Assembly (NCBI GenBank): GCA_946480015.1 | Contig: CAMLIL010000044.1 | Location: forward strand, 1-44,504 | Source of the DNA: an uncultured Oxalobacteraceae bacterium | GTDB lineage: Bacteria; Pseudomonadota; Gammaproteobacteria; Burkholderiales; Burkholderiaceae | Direction: 5' to 3' | Length of the DNA: 44,504 nucleotides | Shown: positions 6,976-15,511 of the stretch, one piece after another | Numbering within the stretch: the first letter of the stretch is position 1 | Layout of the letters: the number at the start of each line of letters is the position of its first letter | Notes under the pieces: model-generated | Database searches by the model: none | What the model saw: only the letters and a program-made list of their open reading frames with translations | What the model was told of the DNA's origin: nothing | Made by a program: the position numbers and the translations under genes

Positions 6976-8244
6976 TCATCCCCCGGCGTCAATAATTGTC
7001 GGCGTAATCACAAACATCAGCTCGCGCTTCACCGACGTCGTCGAGGTGCGCTTGAACAGGTTGCCGACCACGGGAAGGTCGCCCAGCCATGGCGTCTTTT
7101 CCTTTTCCTGATTCTGGGTGGAACTCTGAAAGCCCCCCAGCACCAGCGTTTCGCCGCTGCGCAAGGTCACATTGGAGGTGACCTGATTGGTATTGATGGT
7201 CGGCCCGACTGCGGAAATGGCGCCCACGCTATCGTCGGTCAGCGCCAGATCCATGGAAATCGTGCCGTCGGGCGATACCAGTGCCGTGACGGCGATGCTC
7301 ACCTTGGCGTCGATAAATTCGGTGGTCGTCACACCCTGCACGATCGACGGGCGCGAATACGGAATGCGCTGCCCCGACGACAGCACGCCGGGCTTGAAAT
7401 TGGACAGCACCAGCTTGGGACTGCTGAGCAAGGTGGAATGGCCCGCCTCTTCCAGGGCGCTGATTTCCATGCCGATATTGATCCCGGCGGGCAGCTTATA
7501 AAACCCCAGCGCCAGGGTCGATGGCGCGCCCGGGGTCAGCGAATTGGTCGCCGGCAGCGACACCATGTTGGGAAAGGCCGACATGCCGGTGGTCGCCATG
7601 GCATTCATGTCGGCACTCGAAGCGGCCACCTGCACCCCGCTCTGCCGTCCCGTGGCCGCATTCATCAGATGCGAGGCGGTGATGCCGAAGCGCGCCCCCA
7701 GGCTCTTGCCGAAAAACTCGTCGGCACTGACGATCTTAACCTCGACCAGAACTTGCTTGACCGGCTTGTCGATGCGGCGCACCAGGTTTTCCACCAGCTG
7801 ATGCTCGGCCTCCGTGCCTTTGACCAGCAAAATATTGCTGCGCGAATCGGCCACCACGCTGGAGGTCTCGCGCGCCAGCAAGGGGGCGTTCGGATCGCCG
7901 ATCAAGGCCAGCAGGTCGCTCACGCGCAGATGGGTAATCGTGTAGGCCTTGGTCAGGATGCCGTTGGCGGTACTTCCAAGCACCTGGGCAATGTCGTTGC
8001 CCCCGGCCGCGATCTGGCTGGCCGGCATGGCCTGGTAGCTCGGCGCGGGACCATTGCCGCCCGCAGCCGGGGGCGCACTCAGCGGCAAAGGCCGGAGCAA
8101 CTGGCGCAGGCTGGGCGCCTCGCCGGCCGACGCGCTCTTGGGGATCGGTGGAAATTCCGCCTGCGCGACCTGGGCGGCGGAGGCAAGGTGAACGGCCATG
8201 AACAGGACTGAACAGGCGGCACGGAACGGCGTGAATGTGACCAT
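6976..8244 (-). CDS. Short secretin (PilQ-like core, 422 aa)
   Basis: An outer-membrane secretin with the essential parts only. It has a signal peptide (1-29), a Pro-rich linker, one N1/KH-like domain at about 98-165 (AYTITHLRVSDLLALIGD to NLVRRIDKPVKQVLVEVKI), and a secretin pore domain at about 168-418 with the closing signature LVLGGFQSS...TPWLGDLPVVGNLFK...RELMFVITPTII. PilQ and GspD are about 650-770 residues; this one lacks AMIN and N0 domains and any pilotin-binding tail. GGAG stands 7 bases before the ATG at 8244. It follows a riboswitch-controlled exported protein by 60 bases. No pilus or type II secretion genes lie nearby, so it is an orphan secretin, perhaps exporting its neighbour. 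Confidence 0.88.
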   Translation of the reverse strand: MVTFTPFRAACSVLFMAVHLASAAQVAQAEFPPIPKSASAGEAPSLRQLLRPLPLSAPPAAGGNGPAPSYQAMPASQIAAGGNDIAQVLGSTANGILTKAYTITHLRVSDLLALIGDPNAPLLARETSSVVADSRSNILLVKGTEAEHQLVENLVRRIDKPVKQVLVEVKIVSADEFFGKSLGARFGITASHLMNAATGRQSGVQVAASSADMNAMATTGMSAFPNMVSLPATNSLTPGAPSTLALGFYKLPAGINIGMEISALEEAGHSTLLSSPKLVLSNFKPGVLSSGQRIPYSRPSIVQGVTTTEFIDAKVSIAVTALVSPDGTISMDLALTDDSVGAISAVGPTINTNQVTSNVTLRSGETLVLGGFQSSTQNQEKEKTPWLGDLPVVGNLFKRTSTTSVKRELMFVITPTIIDAGG

Positions 8245-8267
8245 GAAAAGGCTCCGGAATCGGTACA

Positions 8268-8292
8268 GGGACGTGCTCGCTGAACACGTCCC
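8268..8292 (-). other. Intercistronic hairpin before the secretin gene
   Basis: GGGACGTG and CACGTCCC form an 8-bp stem with a 9-base loop between the upstream gene's stop and the secretin's ribosome binding site. It has no T-run, so it is not a normal terminator. It may set the ratio of the two proteins by mRNA processing or partial attenuation. Confidence 0.5.
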
Positions 8293-8304
8293 GCGGCGTG
8301 CTGC

Positions 8305-9222
8305 TTATTTCTTGCCGGCGGTGCTGGCGGCGACCGCGCTCATCAAGGTCTTGAACTTTTCTTCGGTGACGAAGGTATTCCAGCCCGCAACCAGGCTGTT
8401 GTAAGCGCCCTGCTCGACTGTCTTGGCGTTGATCACGGTGGTGATGGCGGCGTTCAGCTTGACCAGTTCGGCATAGCGCGCATAGTCCGCCGTCTTCAAC
8501 TGCGTGGTGGCGTAATTGCTGTAGCCCCACATGATATTGAGGTTATTCCACTCGGACGAGCCGGGCGCGTAACGTACCACCGGGGCTGGCGGCGGGGTAA
8601 CCACGGGTTTGACCGGCTCGGGGGCGCGTACGGCCGGGGCGGGTGCAGGTGCCGGCGCGGCGACCGGGGCGGCAGCGGCGCCGCCGCAGGTGCCGGTCAC
8701 GGTGATGCGAATCCACCTGGTGCTCGGCATGGTGCTGTCGGCATTGACGACCACGCGCACATTGTTCACGCCGGCGACCAGATAGGGCTGGGTCCAGATG
8801 GTTTTGAGCACGCCCGGGACCAGATCGATCTTGGTGTTCTGCGCAATCAGCGCGTCGTTGCTGTACAGGCGGTTGGTGGTGCCGAGCGCGGCCACCGCCG
8901 AGATTTCATCGTACTTCACGTTGAAGGCGCACTTGCCGTTCATGGCCACGAAAGCATCCTTGTCGCTGACGGTAATGGCCGTGCCGGTCAATACATTGGT
9001 GCCGAGCTTGCCCTGCTGGATGATGGTGCCGCCGTCCGGCTTAACGATGCGAAAGCTCTCGCCCAGCTGCGGGCCGGCGGCCGGCGTACTGACGGCGCTC
9101 GCCGGTGCCGCGCCGGCGGTAGCGGTGGCGGCGGGGGCGACGGCGGGCGAGCCGAAATTGGCGGCAAGGGCGCTGGCGGCGAAGGTGGAAGCGATCAGTG
9201 CTGCAATAACGGTGCGTTTCAT
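8305..9222 (-). CDS. Exported Ala/Pro-rich protein under c-di-GMP riboswitch
   Basis: A 305-residue protein. The signal peptide is MKRTVIAALIASTFAASALA. It is followed by a strand-rich domain, roughly residues 50-180 (GESFRIVKPDGGTIIQQG through WIRITVTGTCG), which looks like an Ig-like or CARDB-type fold. An Ala/Pro linker comes next, then a helical C-terminal domain (NNLNIMWGYSNYATTQLKTA...VAGWNTFVTEEKF). The frame extends further upstream, but AAGGAG 6 bases before the ATG at 9222 and the signal peptide fix the start. The leader holds a sigma-54 promoter, a c-di-GMP-I aptamer and a hairpin over the ribosome binding site, so its synthesis should follow cellular c-di-GMP. A matrix or surface adhesin-like role is likely. 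Downstream lies a short secretin that may transport it. Confidence 0.75.
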   Translation of the reverse strand: MKRTVIAALIASTFAASALAANFGSPAVAPAATATAGAAPASAVSTPAAGPQLGESFRIVKPDGGTIIQQGKLGTNVLTGTAITVSDKDAFVAMNGKCAFNVKYDEISAVAALGTTNRLYSNDALIAQNTKIDLVPGVLKTIWTQPYLVAGVNNVRVVVNADSTMPSTRWIRITVTGTCGGAAAAPVAAPAPAPAPAVRAPEPVKPVVTPPPAPVVRYAPGSSEWNNLNIMWGYSNYATTQLKTADYARYAELVKLNAAITTVINAKTVEQGAYNSLVAGWNTFVTEEKFKTLMSAVAASTAGKK

Positions 9223-9265
9223 TTGGAACTCCTTGATGGTGGTGGTTAAGGTTGAAAGTTCCAAA
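9222..9265 (-). promoter_or_regulatory. Hairpin masking the ribosome binding site (riboswitch expression platform)
   Basis: TTTGGAACT in the RNA (from 9265 to 9257) pairs perfectly with AGTTCCAAA (9230-9222), which includes the A of the start codon. Two further G-U pairs and one base extend it into the AAGGAG at 9234-9229. Formation would hide the initiation region. A self-complementary ACCACATGTGGT (9265-9276) overlaps the 5' arm and could compete, giving the switch. Confidence 0.6.
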
Positions 9266-9279
9266 CCACATGTGGTGTT

Positions 9280-9370
9280 GGCGGCCCGGCTGCCGTATGC
9301 GTCGTGATGCGAAACGCACTTAGGCCCGTGGCTTTGCGCCACCCGCTTTCGCGGGCTTTGCCCTTTCAAC
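9280..9370 (-). ncRNA. c-di-GMP-I riboswitch (GEMM)
   Basis: On the minus strand the segment shows the full GEMM-I series in order. AAAGGGCAAA comes first, then a stem GCCCGC-GAAA-GCGGGT capped by the conserved GNRA loop, then GGCGCAAAGCCACGGGCCTA, the most diagnostic block. A second stem follows with TGCG/CGCA, and the closing element GGCAGCCGGGCCGCC completes it. Spacing and order agree with the Vibrio cholerae Vc2 type. The aptamer begins about 20 bases after the start site predicted from the sigma-54 box and ends about 15 bases before the masking hairpin. Whether ligand binding turns expression on or off cannot be read from the sequence. Confidence 0.92.
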
Positions 9371-9401
9371 TGGTCGTTTGTGTTTGCCTGCACAGACCAT
9401 A

Positions 9402-9419
9402 TTGCAAGCGGCGTGCCAA
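9402..9419 (-). promoter_or_regulatory. Sigma-54 (RpoN) promoter
   Basis: TTGGCACGCCGCTTGCAA on the minus strand matches the -24/-12 consensus TGGCACG-N4-TTGCA without mismatch, with GG and GC separated by exactly 10 bases. The start would fall near 9392, giving a short leader that runs straight into the c-di-GMP aptamer. Such promoters need an enhancer-binding protein; none is encoded nearby. Confidence 0.82.
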
Positions 9420-9581
9420 GGCATTGCGCGGCAAAACGCGTGGTAAAGTGATATTGGCCGTTAGAATTTTGTCAGTCGACTTGTCTGCCGGACCATGTCG
9501 GCGACGCGAAATGTCACATGGGCCACTCGGTAGCGGTATCCGGTTGACAATTTCTGTCTTTACAGCTTCGCGAGGGATGCA

Positions 9582-10016
9582 ATGGCGGGATCAGGTGGAT
9601 GGTTGTACTGGGCGCTGATGTCGGCGGTGTGCGCGGCATTGACCGCCATCTTTGCCAAGATCGGCATACAAGGGGTCGACTCCGATCTCGCCACCCTGGT
9701 GCGCACCGCCATCATCATGGTCGTGCTGACGCTGTTCGTCGTGTACGCGGGCAAATGGTCGAACCCGCTGGCGCTCTCCCCCAGGACCTGGCTGTTTCTC
9801 GTACTCTCGGGCCTGGCGACCGGCGCCTCGTGGGTTTGCTACTTTCGGGCGCTGCAGCTGGGTGAAGCGTCCAAGGTTGCACCGGTCGACAAGCTCAGCC
9901 TGGTGATGGTCGCCGTGTTTGCCACCATCTTTCTAGGCGAACGCCCTTCCCTTCGCGACTGGACCGGTATCGCGATGATTGGCGGCGGGGTTCTGGTGCT
10001 GGCATTGCGGCGTTGA
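9582..10016 (+). CDS. EamA-family (DMT) membrane protein, half-size
   Basis: A 144-residue protein with about five hydrophobic helices and one EamA unit: WALMSAVCAALTAIFAKIGI at the start, and the typical GEASKVAPVDKLSLVMVAVFATIFLGERPS before the last helix. Most DMT exporters have two such units in about 300 residues; single-unit members act as dimers. The substrate is unknown. GAGGG precedes the ATG. It stands alone between the riboswitch leader (divergent) and the pca operon (convergent). TTGACA at 9543-9548 could be a -35 box, but no matching -10 is clear. Confidence 0.85.
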   Translation: MAGSGGWLYWALMSAVCAALTAIFAKIGIQGVDSDLATLVRTAIIMVVLTLFVVYAGKWSNPLALSPRTWLFLVLSGLATGASWVCYFRALQLGEASKVAPVDKLSLVMVAVFATIFLGERPSLRDWTGIAMIGGGVLVLALRR

Positions 10017-10052
10017 CGCCGCATCCGCGCCGGCGTCATCTATATAGTCTGC

Positions 10053-11255
10053 TCAGACCCGCTCGATAATGATCGCCAGGCCCTGTCCCACACCGATACA
10101 CATGGTGCACAGTGCGTAGCGTCCGCCGGTACGGTGCAGCTGGTACATGGCGGTCGTCACCAGCCGCGCGCCGCTCATGCCGAGCGGGTGGCCCAGTGCA
10201 ATCGCACCGCCGTTCGGATTGACGCGCGGATCCGTGTCGGACAGCTTAAGCATGCGCAACACCGCCAGCGCCTGGGCCGCAAAGGCTTCGTTCAACTCGA
10301 TCACATCCATCTGCGCCAGAGTCAGGCCGGCCTGAGCGAGCAGCTTTTCCACCGCCGGCGCCGGTCCGATGCCCATCACCTGCGGCGCCACCCCGGCGCT
10401 GGCCATGCCGACCACGCGGGCCCGCGGTATCAGGCCATTGCGGGCGGCAGCTTCGCCGCTGGCAAGAATCAGCGCACAGGCGCCGTCGTTCACGCCCGAA
10501 GCATTGCCGGCGGTGATGGAGCCGTCAGCGCGCACCACGCCTTTCAGGCGCGCCAGCGATTCCAGGGTGGTGGCACGCGGATGCTCGTCGACACTCACGC
10601 GCAGCGCCTCGCCCTTCTTTTGCGGGATCACGACCGCAATAAGTTCATCGTCGAAGCGCCCGTCGCGCTGGGCGGCGGCGGTCTTTTCCTGGCTGGCCAG
10701 TGCGAAAGCATCCTGATCGGCGCGGCTGATCGCATAGTCGGTGGCGACGTTTTCGGCCGTTTCCGGCATTGCATCGACCCCGTACAAGGCCTTCATGGCC
10801 GGGTTCACGAAGCGCCAGCCGATGGTGGTGTCCTGCAACTGCGCCACACGCGAAAAGGCCGAGTCGGCCTTGCCCATGACGAAGGGTGCCCGCGTCATCG
10901 ATTCCACGCCGCCGGCGATCATCAGGTCGGCATCGCCGCAGCGGATCGCGCGCGCCGCGCTGCCGACCGCATCCATGCCCGAGCCGCACAGGCGGTTCAC
11001 GGTCGAGCCACCTACCGACTGCGGCAGCCCGGCCAACAGCGAGGCCATGCGCGCCACGTTGCGATTGTCCTCGCCCGCCTGGTTGGCGCAGCCGAAAATG
11101 ACGTCGGCAATGGCGCCCGGGTCCAGTTGCGGATTGCGCTCGATGAGGGCGCGCAGCGGCATTGCCGCCAGGTCGTCGGCCCGCACATCCTTCAAGGCTC
11201 CGCCATAACGCCCGATCGGGGTACGCACCGCATCGCAGATAAACGCGTCGATCAT
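10053..11255 (-). CDS. pcaF: 3-oxoadipyl-CoA thiolase
   Basis: A 400-residue thiolase. The catalytic nucleophile is C90 in [11 protein letters not shown], the His is H356 in [10 protein letters not shown], and the second Cys is C386 in [10 protein letters not shown]. It cleaves beta-ketoadipyl-CoA with CoA into succinyl-CoA and acetyl-CoA, the last step of protocatechuate and catechol breakdown. It is assigned as PcaF rather than a general acetoacetyl-CoA thiolase, because its start overlaps the end of the CoA-transferase subunit genes by four bases and an IclR regulator is divergent. The N-terminus ([18 protein letters not shown]) is the normal one for this family. Length is as expected. Confidence 0.92.
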   Translation of the reverse strand: MIDAFICDAVRTPIGRYGGALKDVRADDLAAMPLRALIERNPQLDPGAIADVIFGCANQAGEDNRNVARMASLLAGLPQSVGGSTVNRLCGSGMDAVGSAARAIRCGDADLMIAGGVESMTRAPFVMGKADSAFSRVAQLQDTTIGWRFVNPAMKALYGVDAMPETAENVATDYAISRADQDAFALASQEKTAAAQRDGRFDDELIAVVIPQKKGEALRVSVDEHPRATTLESLARLKGVVRADGSITAGNASGVNDGACALILASGEAAARNGLIPRARVVGMASAGVAPQVMGIGPAPAVEKLLAQAGLTLAQMDVIELNEAFAAQALAVLRMLKLSDTDPRVNPNGGAIALGHPLGMSGARLVTTAMYQLHRTGGRYALCTMCIGVGQGLAIIIERV

Positions 11256-11905
11256 GCCGCACCTCCGGTCTGGTTAATCAGTGATACCGCGGTGACGGCC
11301 TGCAGTTCCTCAAAGCTCAAGCCCTCGACGATCTCGCGCACGGCCAGGCCATCGGCGGTGACATCGATCACCGCCAGGTCGGTGTAAATGCGCGACACGC
11401 AGCCGATGCCGGTCAGCGGATAGCTGCATTGGCCGACGATCTTGCTGTCACCCTGCTTGGTCTGGTGCTCCATCATCACGAACACTTGCTTGGCGCCGAT
11501 GGCCAGGTCCATGGCGCCGCCGACCGCCGGAATCGCGCCCTTCGCGCCAGTATGCCAGTTGGCCAGATCGCCCCGTTGCGACATCTGGAACGCGCCTAGC
11601 ACGCAGATGTCGAGGTGGCCGCCGCGCATCATGGCGAACGAGTCGCCGTGGTGGAAATAGGCGCCGCCGCTGAGCAAGGTCACCGGCTGCTTGCCCGCGT
11701 TGATCAGGTCTTCGTCTTCCTCGCCGGGCGCGGGAGCCGGTCCCATGCCGAGCAGGCCATTTTCGCTGTGCAAAAACACTTCCCGTTCGCGCGGCAAGTG
11801 ATTGGCCACCATGGTCGGCAGGCCAATGCCGAGGTTCACGTAAGCGCCTTCCGGCACATCCTGGGCGACCCGCGCCGCCATCTGATCGCGCGTCATCCGC
11901 TTCAT
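11252..11905 (-). CDS. pcaJ: 3-oxoadipate CoA-transferase subunit B
   Basis: A 217-residue beta subunit of a two-subunit CoA-transferase. The catalytic glutamate is E48 in the motif SENG, preceded by NLGIGLPTMVANHL; GGAMDLAIGAKQVFVMMEH is the usual core. With PcaI it moves CoA from succinyl-CoA to beta-ketoadipate. Its ends overlap both neighbours by four bases (ATGA), so pcaI, pcaJ and pcaF form one translationally coupled operon. A ScoB function in ketone-body metabolism is the main alternative, and the thiolase and regulator next to it make the pca role more likely. Confidence 0.92.
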   Translation of the reverse strand: MKRMTRDQMAARVAQDVPEGAYVNLGIGLPTMVANHLPREREVFLHSENGLLGMGPAPAPGEEDEDLINAGKQPVTLLSGGAYFHHGDSFAMMRGGHLDICVLGAFQMSQRGDLANWHTGAKGAIPAVGGAMDLAIGAKQVFVMMEHQTKQGDSKIVGQCSYPLTGIGCVSRIYTDLAVIDVTADGLAVREIVEGLSFEELQAVTAVSLINQTGGAA

Positions 11906-12573
11906 GCCTTGCCTCCTTGCGCGACGATGCGCTGAACAAAAATGCCGGGTGTAACGATGTTCTCGGGATCGAGCTGGCCCAGCGGCACCACTTCGTTCAC
12001 CTGGGCGATGGTGACCTTGGCGGCCATCGCCATGATCGGGCCGAAATTGCGCGCGGTCTTGCGATACACCAGATTGCCCCAGCGGTCGCCCTGGTGCGCC
12101 TTGATCAGCGCGAAGTCGGCGTGGATGGGCGATTCGAGCACGTAATGGCGGCCGTTGATCAGACGGGTTTCCTTGCCTTCGGCCAGCAGGGTGCCGTAGC
12201 CCGTGGGCGAGAAAAAGCCGCCGATGCCGGCGCCCGCGGCGCGGATGCGCTCGGCCAGGTTGCCTTGCGGCGTCAATTCGAGTTCGATTTCACCGGCGTG
12301 ATAGAGCGCATCGAAATGATGCGAATCGGCCTGGCGCGGAAACGAGCAAACGATCTTGCGCACGCGCTTGGCAGCCAGCAAGGCCGCCAGGCCGGTGTCG
12401 CCGTTGCCGGCATTGTTGTTCACGATGGTCAGGTCGCGCGCGCCCTGGGCGATCAGCGCATCGATCAGCGCCGATGGCATGCCGGCATTGCCGAAGCCGC
12501 CGATCATGACGGTCGCGCCATCGTTAATGTCTGCCACGGCCGCTTCCAGCGATGGCGCTATCTTGTTTATCAC
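11902..12573 (-). CDS. pcaI: 3-oxoadipate CoA-transferase subunit A
   Basis: A 223-residue alpha subunit with the CoA-transferase glycine motif (VMIGGFGNAGMPSALIDAL) and GAGIGGFFSPTGYGT. It starts with GTG at 12573 behind a strong GGGGAGGG ribosome binding site. It is first in the pcaIJF operon. The promoter region faces the divergent IclR gene and contains a 15-bp palindromic operator 17 bases ahead of the start. Together with PcaJ it activates beta-ketoadipate. Confidence 0.92.
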   Translation of the reverse strand: MINKIAPSLEAAVADINDGATVMIGGFGNAGMPSALIDALIAQGARDLTIVNNNAGNGDTGLAALLAAKRVRKIVCSFPRQADSHHFDALYHAGEIELELTPQGNLAERIRAAGAGIGGFFSPTGYGTLLAEGKETRLINGRHYVLESPIHADFALIKAHQGDRWGNLVYRKTARNFGPIMAMAAKVTIAQVNEVVPLGQLDPENIVTPGIFVQRIVAQGGKA

Positions 12574-12589
12574 CTTGCCCTCCCCTGGT

Positions 12590-12604
12590 GTTCGATCACC
12601 GAAC
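12590..12604. promoter_or_regulatory. Operator 1 of the pca regulon
   Basis: GTTCGATCACCGAAC is a near-palindrome (one mismatched pair) close to pcaI. It differs at one base from the site at 12678. Length, GTTCG start and central spacing resemble the known 15-bp PcaR site of pseudomonads. Confidence 0.65.
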
Positions 12605-12677
12605 TAAAGTATGATTGCCGATGAATTAAAGTTTAGTCCCGAGAGTCACGCTGAACAATATGCCGCATGCGGAATCC

Positions 12678-12692
12678 GTTCGGTCACCGAAC
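12678..12692. promoter_or_regulatory. Operator 2 of the pca regulon
   Basis: GTTCGGTCACCGAAC is a perfect 6-3-6 palindrome that ends 15 bases before the IclR-type gene's ATG. This position suits autorepression, while the twin site at 12590 would serve pcaIJF. Confidence 0.65.
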
Positions 12693-12707
12693 ACCTTTTG
12701 ATTGCAG

Positions 12708-13508
12708 ATGAAAACACCAGCCACCCCGACCATCGCCGAAGAGATTGACGCGCTGGCCGCGCCGGACTTCATGACCTCGCTTGCGCGCGGCCTCGCCGTG
12801 CTGCGCGCCTTCAGCGACCAGCGCCGCAGCCTGACCATGGCGCAGATCAGCCACAAAACGGGGATCCCGCGTGCCGCTGTCGGCCGCTGCCTCAATACGC
12901 TCAAACAACTGGGTTATGCGGAATCGGACGGCAAAGCATGGACGCTCAAGCCGAAGGTGCTAACCCTGGGCTATTCCTACCTGTCATCGACGGCGCTGAC
13001 GGTATCGACCCTGCCCTACCTGAACCAGATCAGCCGCACGGTCAACGAATCGTGTTCGCTGGCCGTGCTGGACGAAGGGGAAATCCTGTACGTGGCGCGC
13101 GCGGCGACCTCGCGCATCATGTCGGTGGCACTCAATACCGGCAGCCGCTTGCCGGCGTATTGCACGTCGCTCGGGCGCGTGATGCTCGCGCACATGGATG
13201 CGCAAGACCTGGACCGCTATTTCGCATCGGTGGAATTGAAGGCGTTCACGGACAACACAATCGTGTCGGAAAGCCGCCTGCGCGAGCTATTGCTGAAGGT
13301 GCGCGAGGACGGCTACGCCATCGTCAATGAAGAACTGGAACTGGGCCTGCGTTCGATCGCCGTGCCCGTGCGCGGCGCCACCGGATCGGTGGTGGCGGCG
13401 CTGAATGTGAGTGGGCAGGCGGCGCGCATTCGCGCCGACCAGATGCGGGCAAGTTATCTGCCCGCACTGGAACGCGGCGCGAAGGAGCTGGCGATCCTGC
13501 TGCCCTGA
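12708..13508 (+). CDS. pcaR: IclR-family regulator of the beta-ketoadipate operon
   Basis: A 266-residue IclR protein. The winged HTH spans about residues 24-85 (LARGLAVLRAF, LTMAQISHKTGIPRAAVGRCLNTLKQLGY). The effector domain follows, with SCSLAVLDEGEILYVARA, LGRVMLAH and YAIVNEELELGLRSIAVPV. It is divergent from pcaIJF, with two matching 15-bp palindromes in the shared 134-base gap. This is the arrangement of PcaR/PcaU, which answer beta-ketoadipate or protocatechuate. A TTG two codons upstream is possible, but ATG at 12708 is the normal choice. The exact effector cannot be told from the sequence. Confidence 0.85.
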   Translation: MKTPATPTIAEEIDALAAPDFMTSLARGLAVLRAFSDQRRSLTMAQISHKTGIPRAAVGRCLNTLKQLGYAESDGKAWTLKPKVLTLGYSYLSSTALTVSTLPYLNQISRTVNESCSLAVLDEGEILYVARAATSRIMSVALNTGSRLPAYCTSLGRVMLAHMDAQDLDRYFASVELKAFTDNTIVSESRLRELLLKVREDGYAIVNEELELGLRSIAVPVRGATGSVVAALNVSGQAARIRADQMRASYLPALERGAKELAILLP

Positions 13509-13513
13509 ACGGC

Positions 13514-15511
13514 TTACGACGCTTCTTTCAACTGCTCCAGGATGGCCGGATTTTCCAGCGTGGAGACGTCCTGGGTGATGGTCTCGCCTTTGGCCAGCAC
13601 GCGCAGCAAGCGCCGCATGATCTTGCCCGAACGCGTCTTGGGCAGATTGTCGCCAAAGCGGATTTCCTTCGGCTTGGCGATCGGACCGATTTCCTTGGCC
13701 ACCCAGTTACGCAATTCCAGCGCCAGCTTCCTGGCTTCGTCCCCGGTCGGCCGGGCCTGCTTGAGCACGACGAAGGCGCAGATCGATTCCCCGGTGGTCT
13801 CGTCCGGCTTGCCGACCACGGCCGCCTCGGCCACGATCGGATTGGCCACCAGCGCCGATTCGATCTCCATCGTCCCCATGCGGTGGCCCGACACGTTCAA
13901 CACATCGTCGATGCGGCCGGTGATGGTGAAATAGCCGGTTTGCTTGTTGCGGATGGCGCCGTCGCCCGCCAGATACATGCGCCCGCCCAGCTCATCCGGG
14001 AAGTAGCTGGTCTTGAAACGCTCCGGATTGTTCCAGATGGTACGGATCATCGACGGCCAAGGACGCTTGACCACCAAAATGCCGCCCTGCCCGTTCGGCA
14101 CATCCTGGCCGGCTTCATCGACAATCGCCGTCATGATGCCCGGCAGCGGCAAGGTGCACGATCCCGGCACCATCGGCGTGGCGCCCGGCAGCGGCGAAAT
14201 CATGTGGCCGCCCGTTTCGGTCTGCCAGAAGGTATCGACGATCGGGCAGCGCTCCTGGCCGACATTCCTGTAATACCACATCCAGGCTTCCGGATTGATC
14301 GGCTCGCCCACCGAACCCAGCAGGCGCAGGCTGGACAGGTCGGAATTTTTCGGATGCACCTTCGGGTCCACATCGGCGGCCTTGATCAGCGAACGGATCG
14401 CGGTCGGCGCGGTATAGAAGATGGTGGCCTTGTGCTTGGCGATGGTGTCCCAGAAGCGGGCCGCGTTCGGATAGGTCGGAATGCCTTCGAACACGATTTG
14501 CGTGGCGCCGACGGCTGTGGGGCCGTAGGCAATGTAGGTGTGGCCGGTCACCCAGCCGATGTCGGCGGTGCACCAGAACACATCGGCCGGCTTGAGGTCG
14601 AAGGTCCACTTCATGGTCAGCGCGGCCCACAGCAGATAGCCGCCGCTGGAGTGCTGGACGCCCTTCGGCGTGCCGGTCGAGCCGGACGTGTAGAGAATGA
14701 ACAGCGGATGTTCGGCATCGACCCATTCCGGCTCGCACTCGGCCGCCTGATTGGCGACCAGGTCGTGCAGCCAGAGATCGCGCCCCTCCTGGAAGGCGAT
14801 GTTGCCGCCGGTGCGCTTGTAGATGATGACATCCTTGACCGAAGCGCAGCCGCCCAGCGCCAGCGCCTCGTCGACAATGGCTTTCAGTGGCAGCTGCTTG
14901 CCGCCGCGCAGTTGCTCGTCTGCCGTGATGACGGCCACGGCGCCCGCATCGATGATGCGTTCCTGCAGCGACTTGGCCGAAAAACCGCCGAACACGACCG
15001 AATGGGTCGCGCCGATGCGGGCGCAGGCTTGCATGGCGGCGATGCCTTCGATCGACATCGACATGTAAATAATGACGCGGTCGCCCTTCTTGATGCCGCG
15101 CGATTTCAGGCCATTGGCGAATTTGCAGACGATGCCGTGCAGTTCGCGGTAGGTGGCCTTGGTGACGCTGCCGTCATCGGCTTCGAAGATCACCGCGGTT
15201 TTTTCCGCGTTGCCATTGGTGAGATTGCGGTCCAGGCAGTTGTACGACACGTTCAACTGGCCGTCGGCAAACCACTTGTAGAACGGCGCATTCGATTCGT
15301 CCAGCGTTTGGGTGAATGGCTTGTGCCAGTCCAGGTTTTCGCGCGCCAGGCGCGCCCAAAAGCCTTCGTAATCCTTGGCCGCCTCGGCGCACAGGGCCTG
15401 GTAGCCGTCCATGCCCGACACGGCCGCCTTGGCGACGAATTCCGGTGGCGGCGCGAACACGCGATTTTCCTGCAAGCCGCCGTTTTCCTGCTGAGTCTCT
15501 GTAACTGCCAT
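13514..15511 (-). CDS. acs: Acetyl-CoA synthetase
   Basis: A 665-residue AMP-forming acetate-CoA ligase. The nucleotide-binding loop is [21 protein letters not shown], followed by the core motifs [24 protein letters not shown] and [21 protein letters not shown]. The catalytic lysine K630 lies in [12 protein letters not shown], the residue acetylated by Pat-type enzymes in relatives. An upstream ATG (15526) is in frame, but GGAGA nine bases before 15511 favours the later start. It makes acetyl-CoA from acetate and shares a metabolic theme with the adjoining pca genes, which end at acetyl-CoA and succinyl-CoA. It ends five bases from the end of pcaR, convergently. Confidence 0.95.
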   Translation of the reverse strand: MAVTETQQENGGLQENRVFAPPPEFVAKAAVSGMDGYQALCAEAAKDYEGFWARLARENLDWHKPFTQTLDESNAPFYKWFADGQLNVSYNCLDRNLTNGNAEKTAVIFEADDGSVTKATYRELHGIVCKFANGLKSRGIKKGDRVIIYMSMSIEGIAAMQACARIGATHSVVFGGFSAKSLQERIIDAGAVAVITADEQLRGGKQLPLKAIVDEALALGGCASVKDVIIYKRTGGNIAFQEGRDLWLHDLVANQAAECEPEWVDAEHPLFILYTSGSTGTPKGVQHSSGGYLLWAALTMKWTFDLKPADVFWCTADIGWVTGHTYIAYGPTAVGATQIVFEGIPTYPNAARFWDTIAKHKATIFYTAPTAIRSLIKAADVDPKVHPKNSDLSSLRLLGSVGEPINPEAWMWYYRNVGQERCPIVDTFWQTETGGHMISPLPGATPMVPGSCTLPLPGIMTAIVDEAGQDVPNGQGGILVVKRPWPSMIRTIWNNPERFKTSYFPDELGGRMYLAGDGAIRNKQTGYFTITGRIDDVLNVSGHRMGTMEIESALVANPIVAEAAVVGKPDETTGESICAFVVLKQARPTGDEARKLALELRNWVAKEIGPIAKPKEIRFGDNLPKTRSGKIMRRLLRVLAKGETITQDVSTLENPAILEQLKEAS

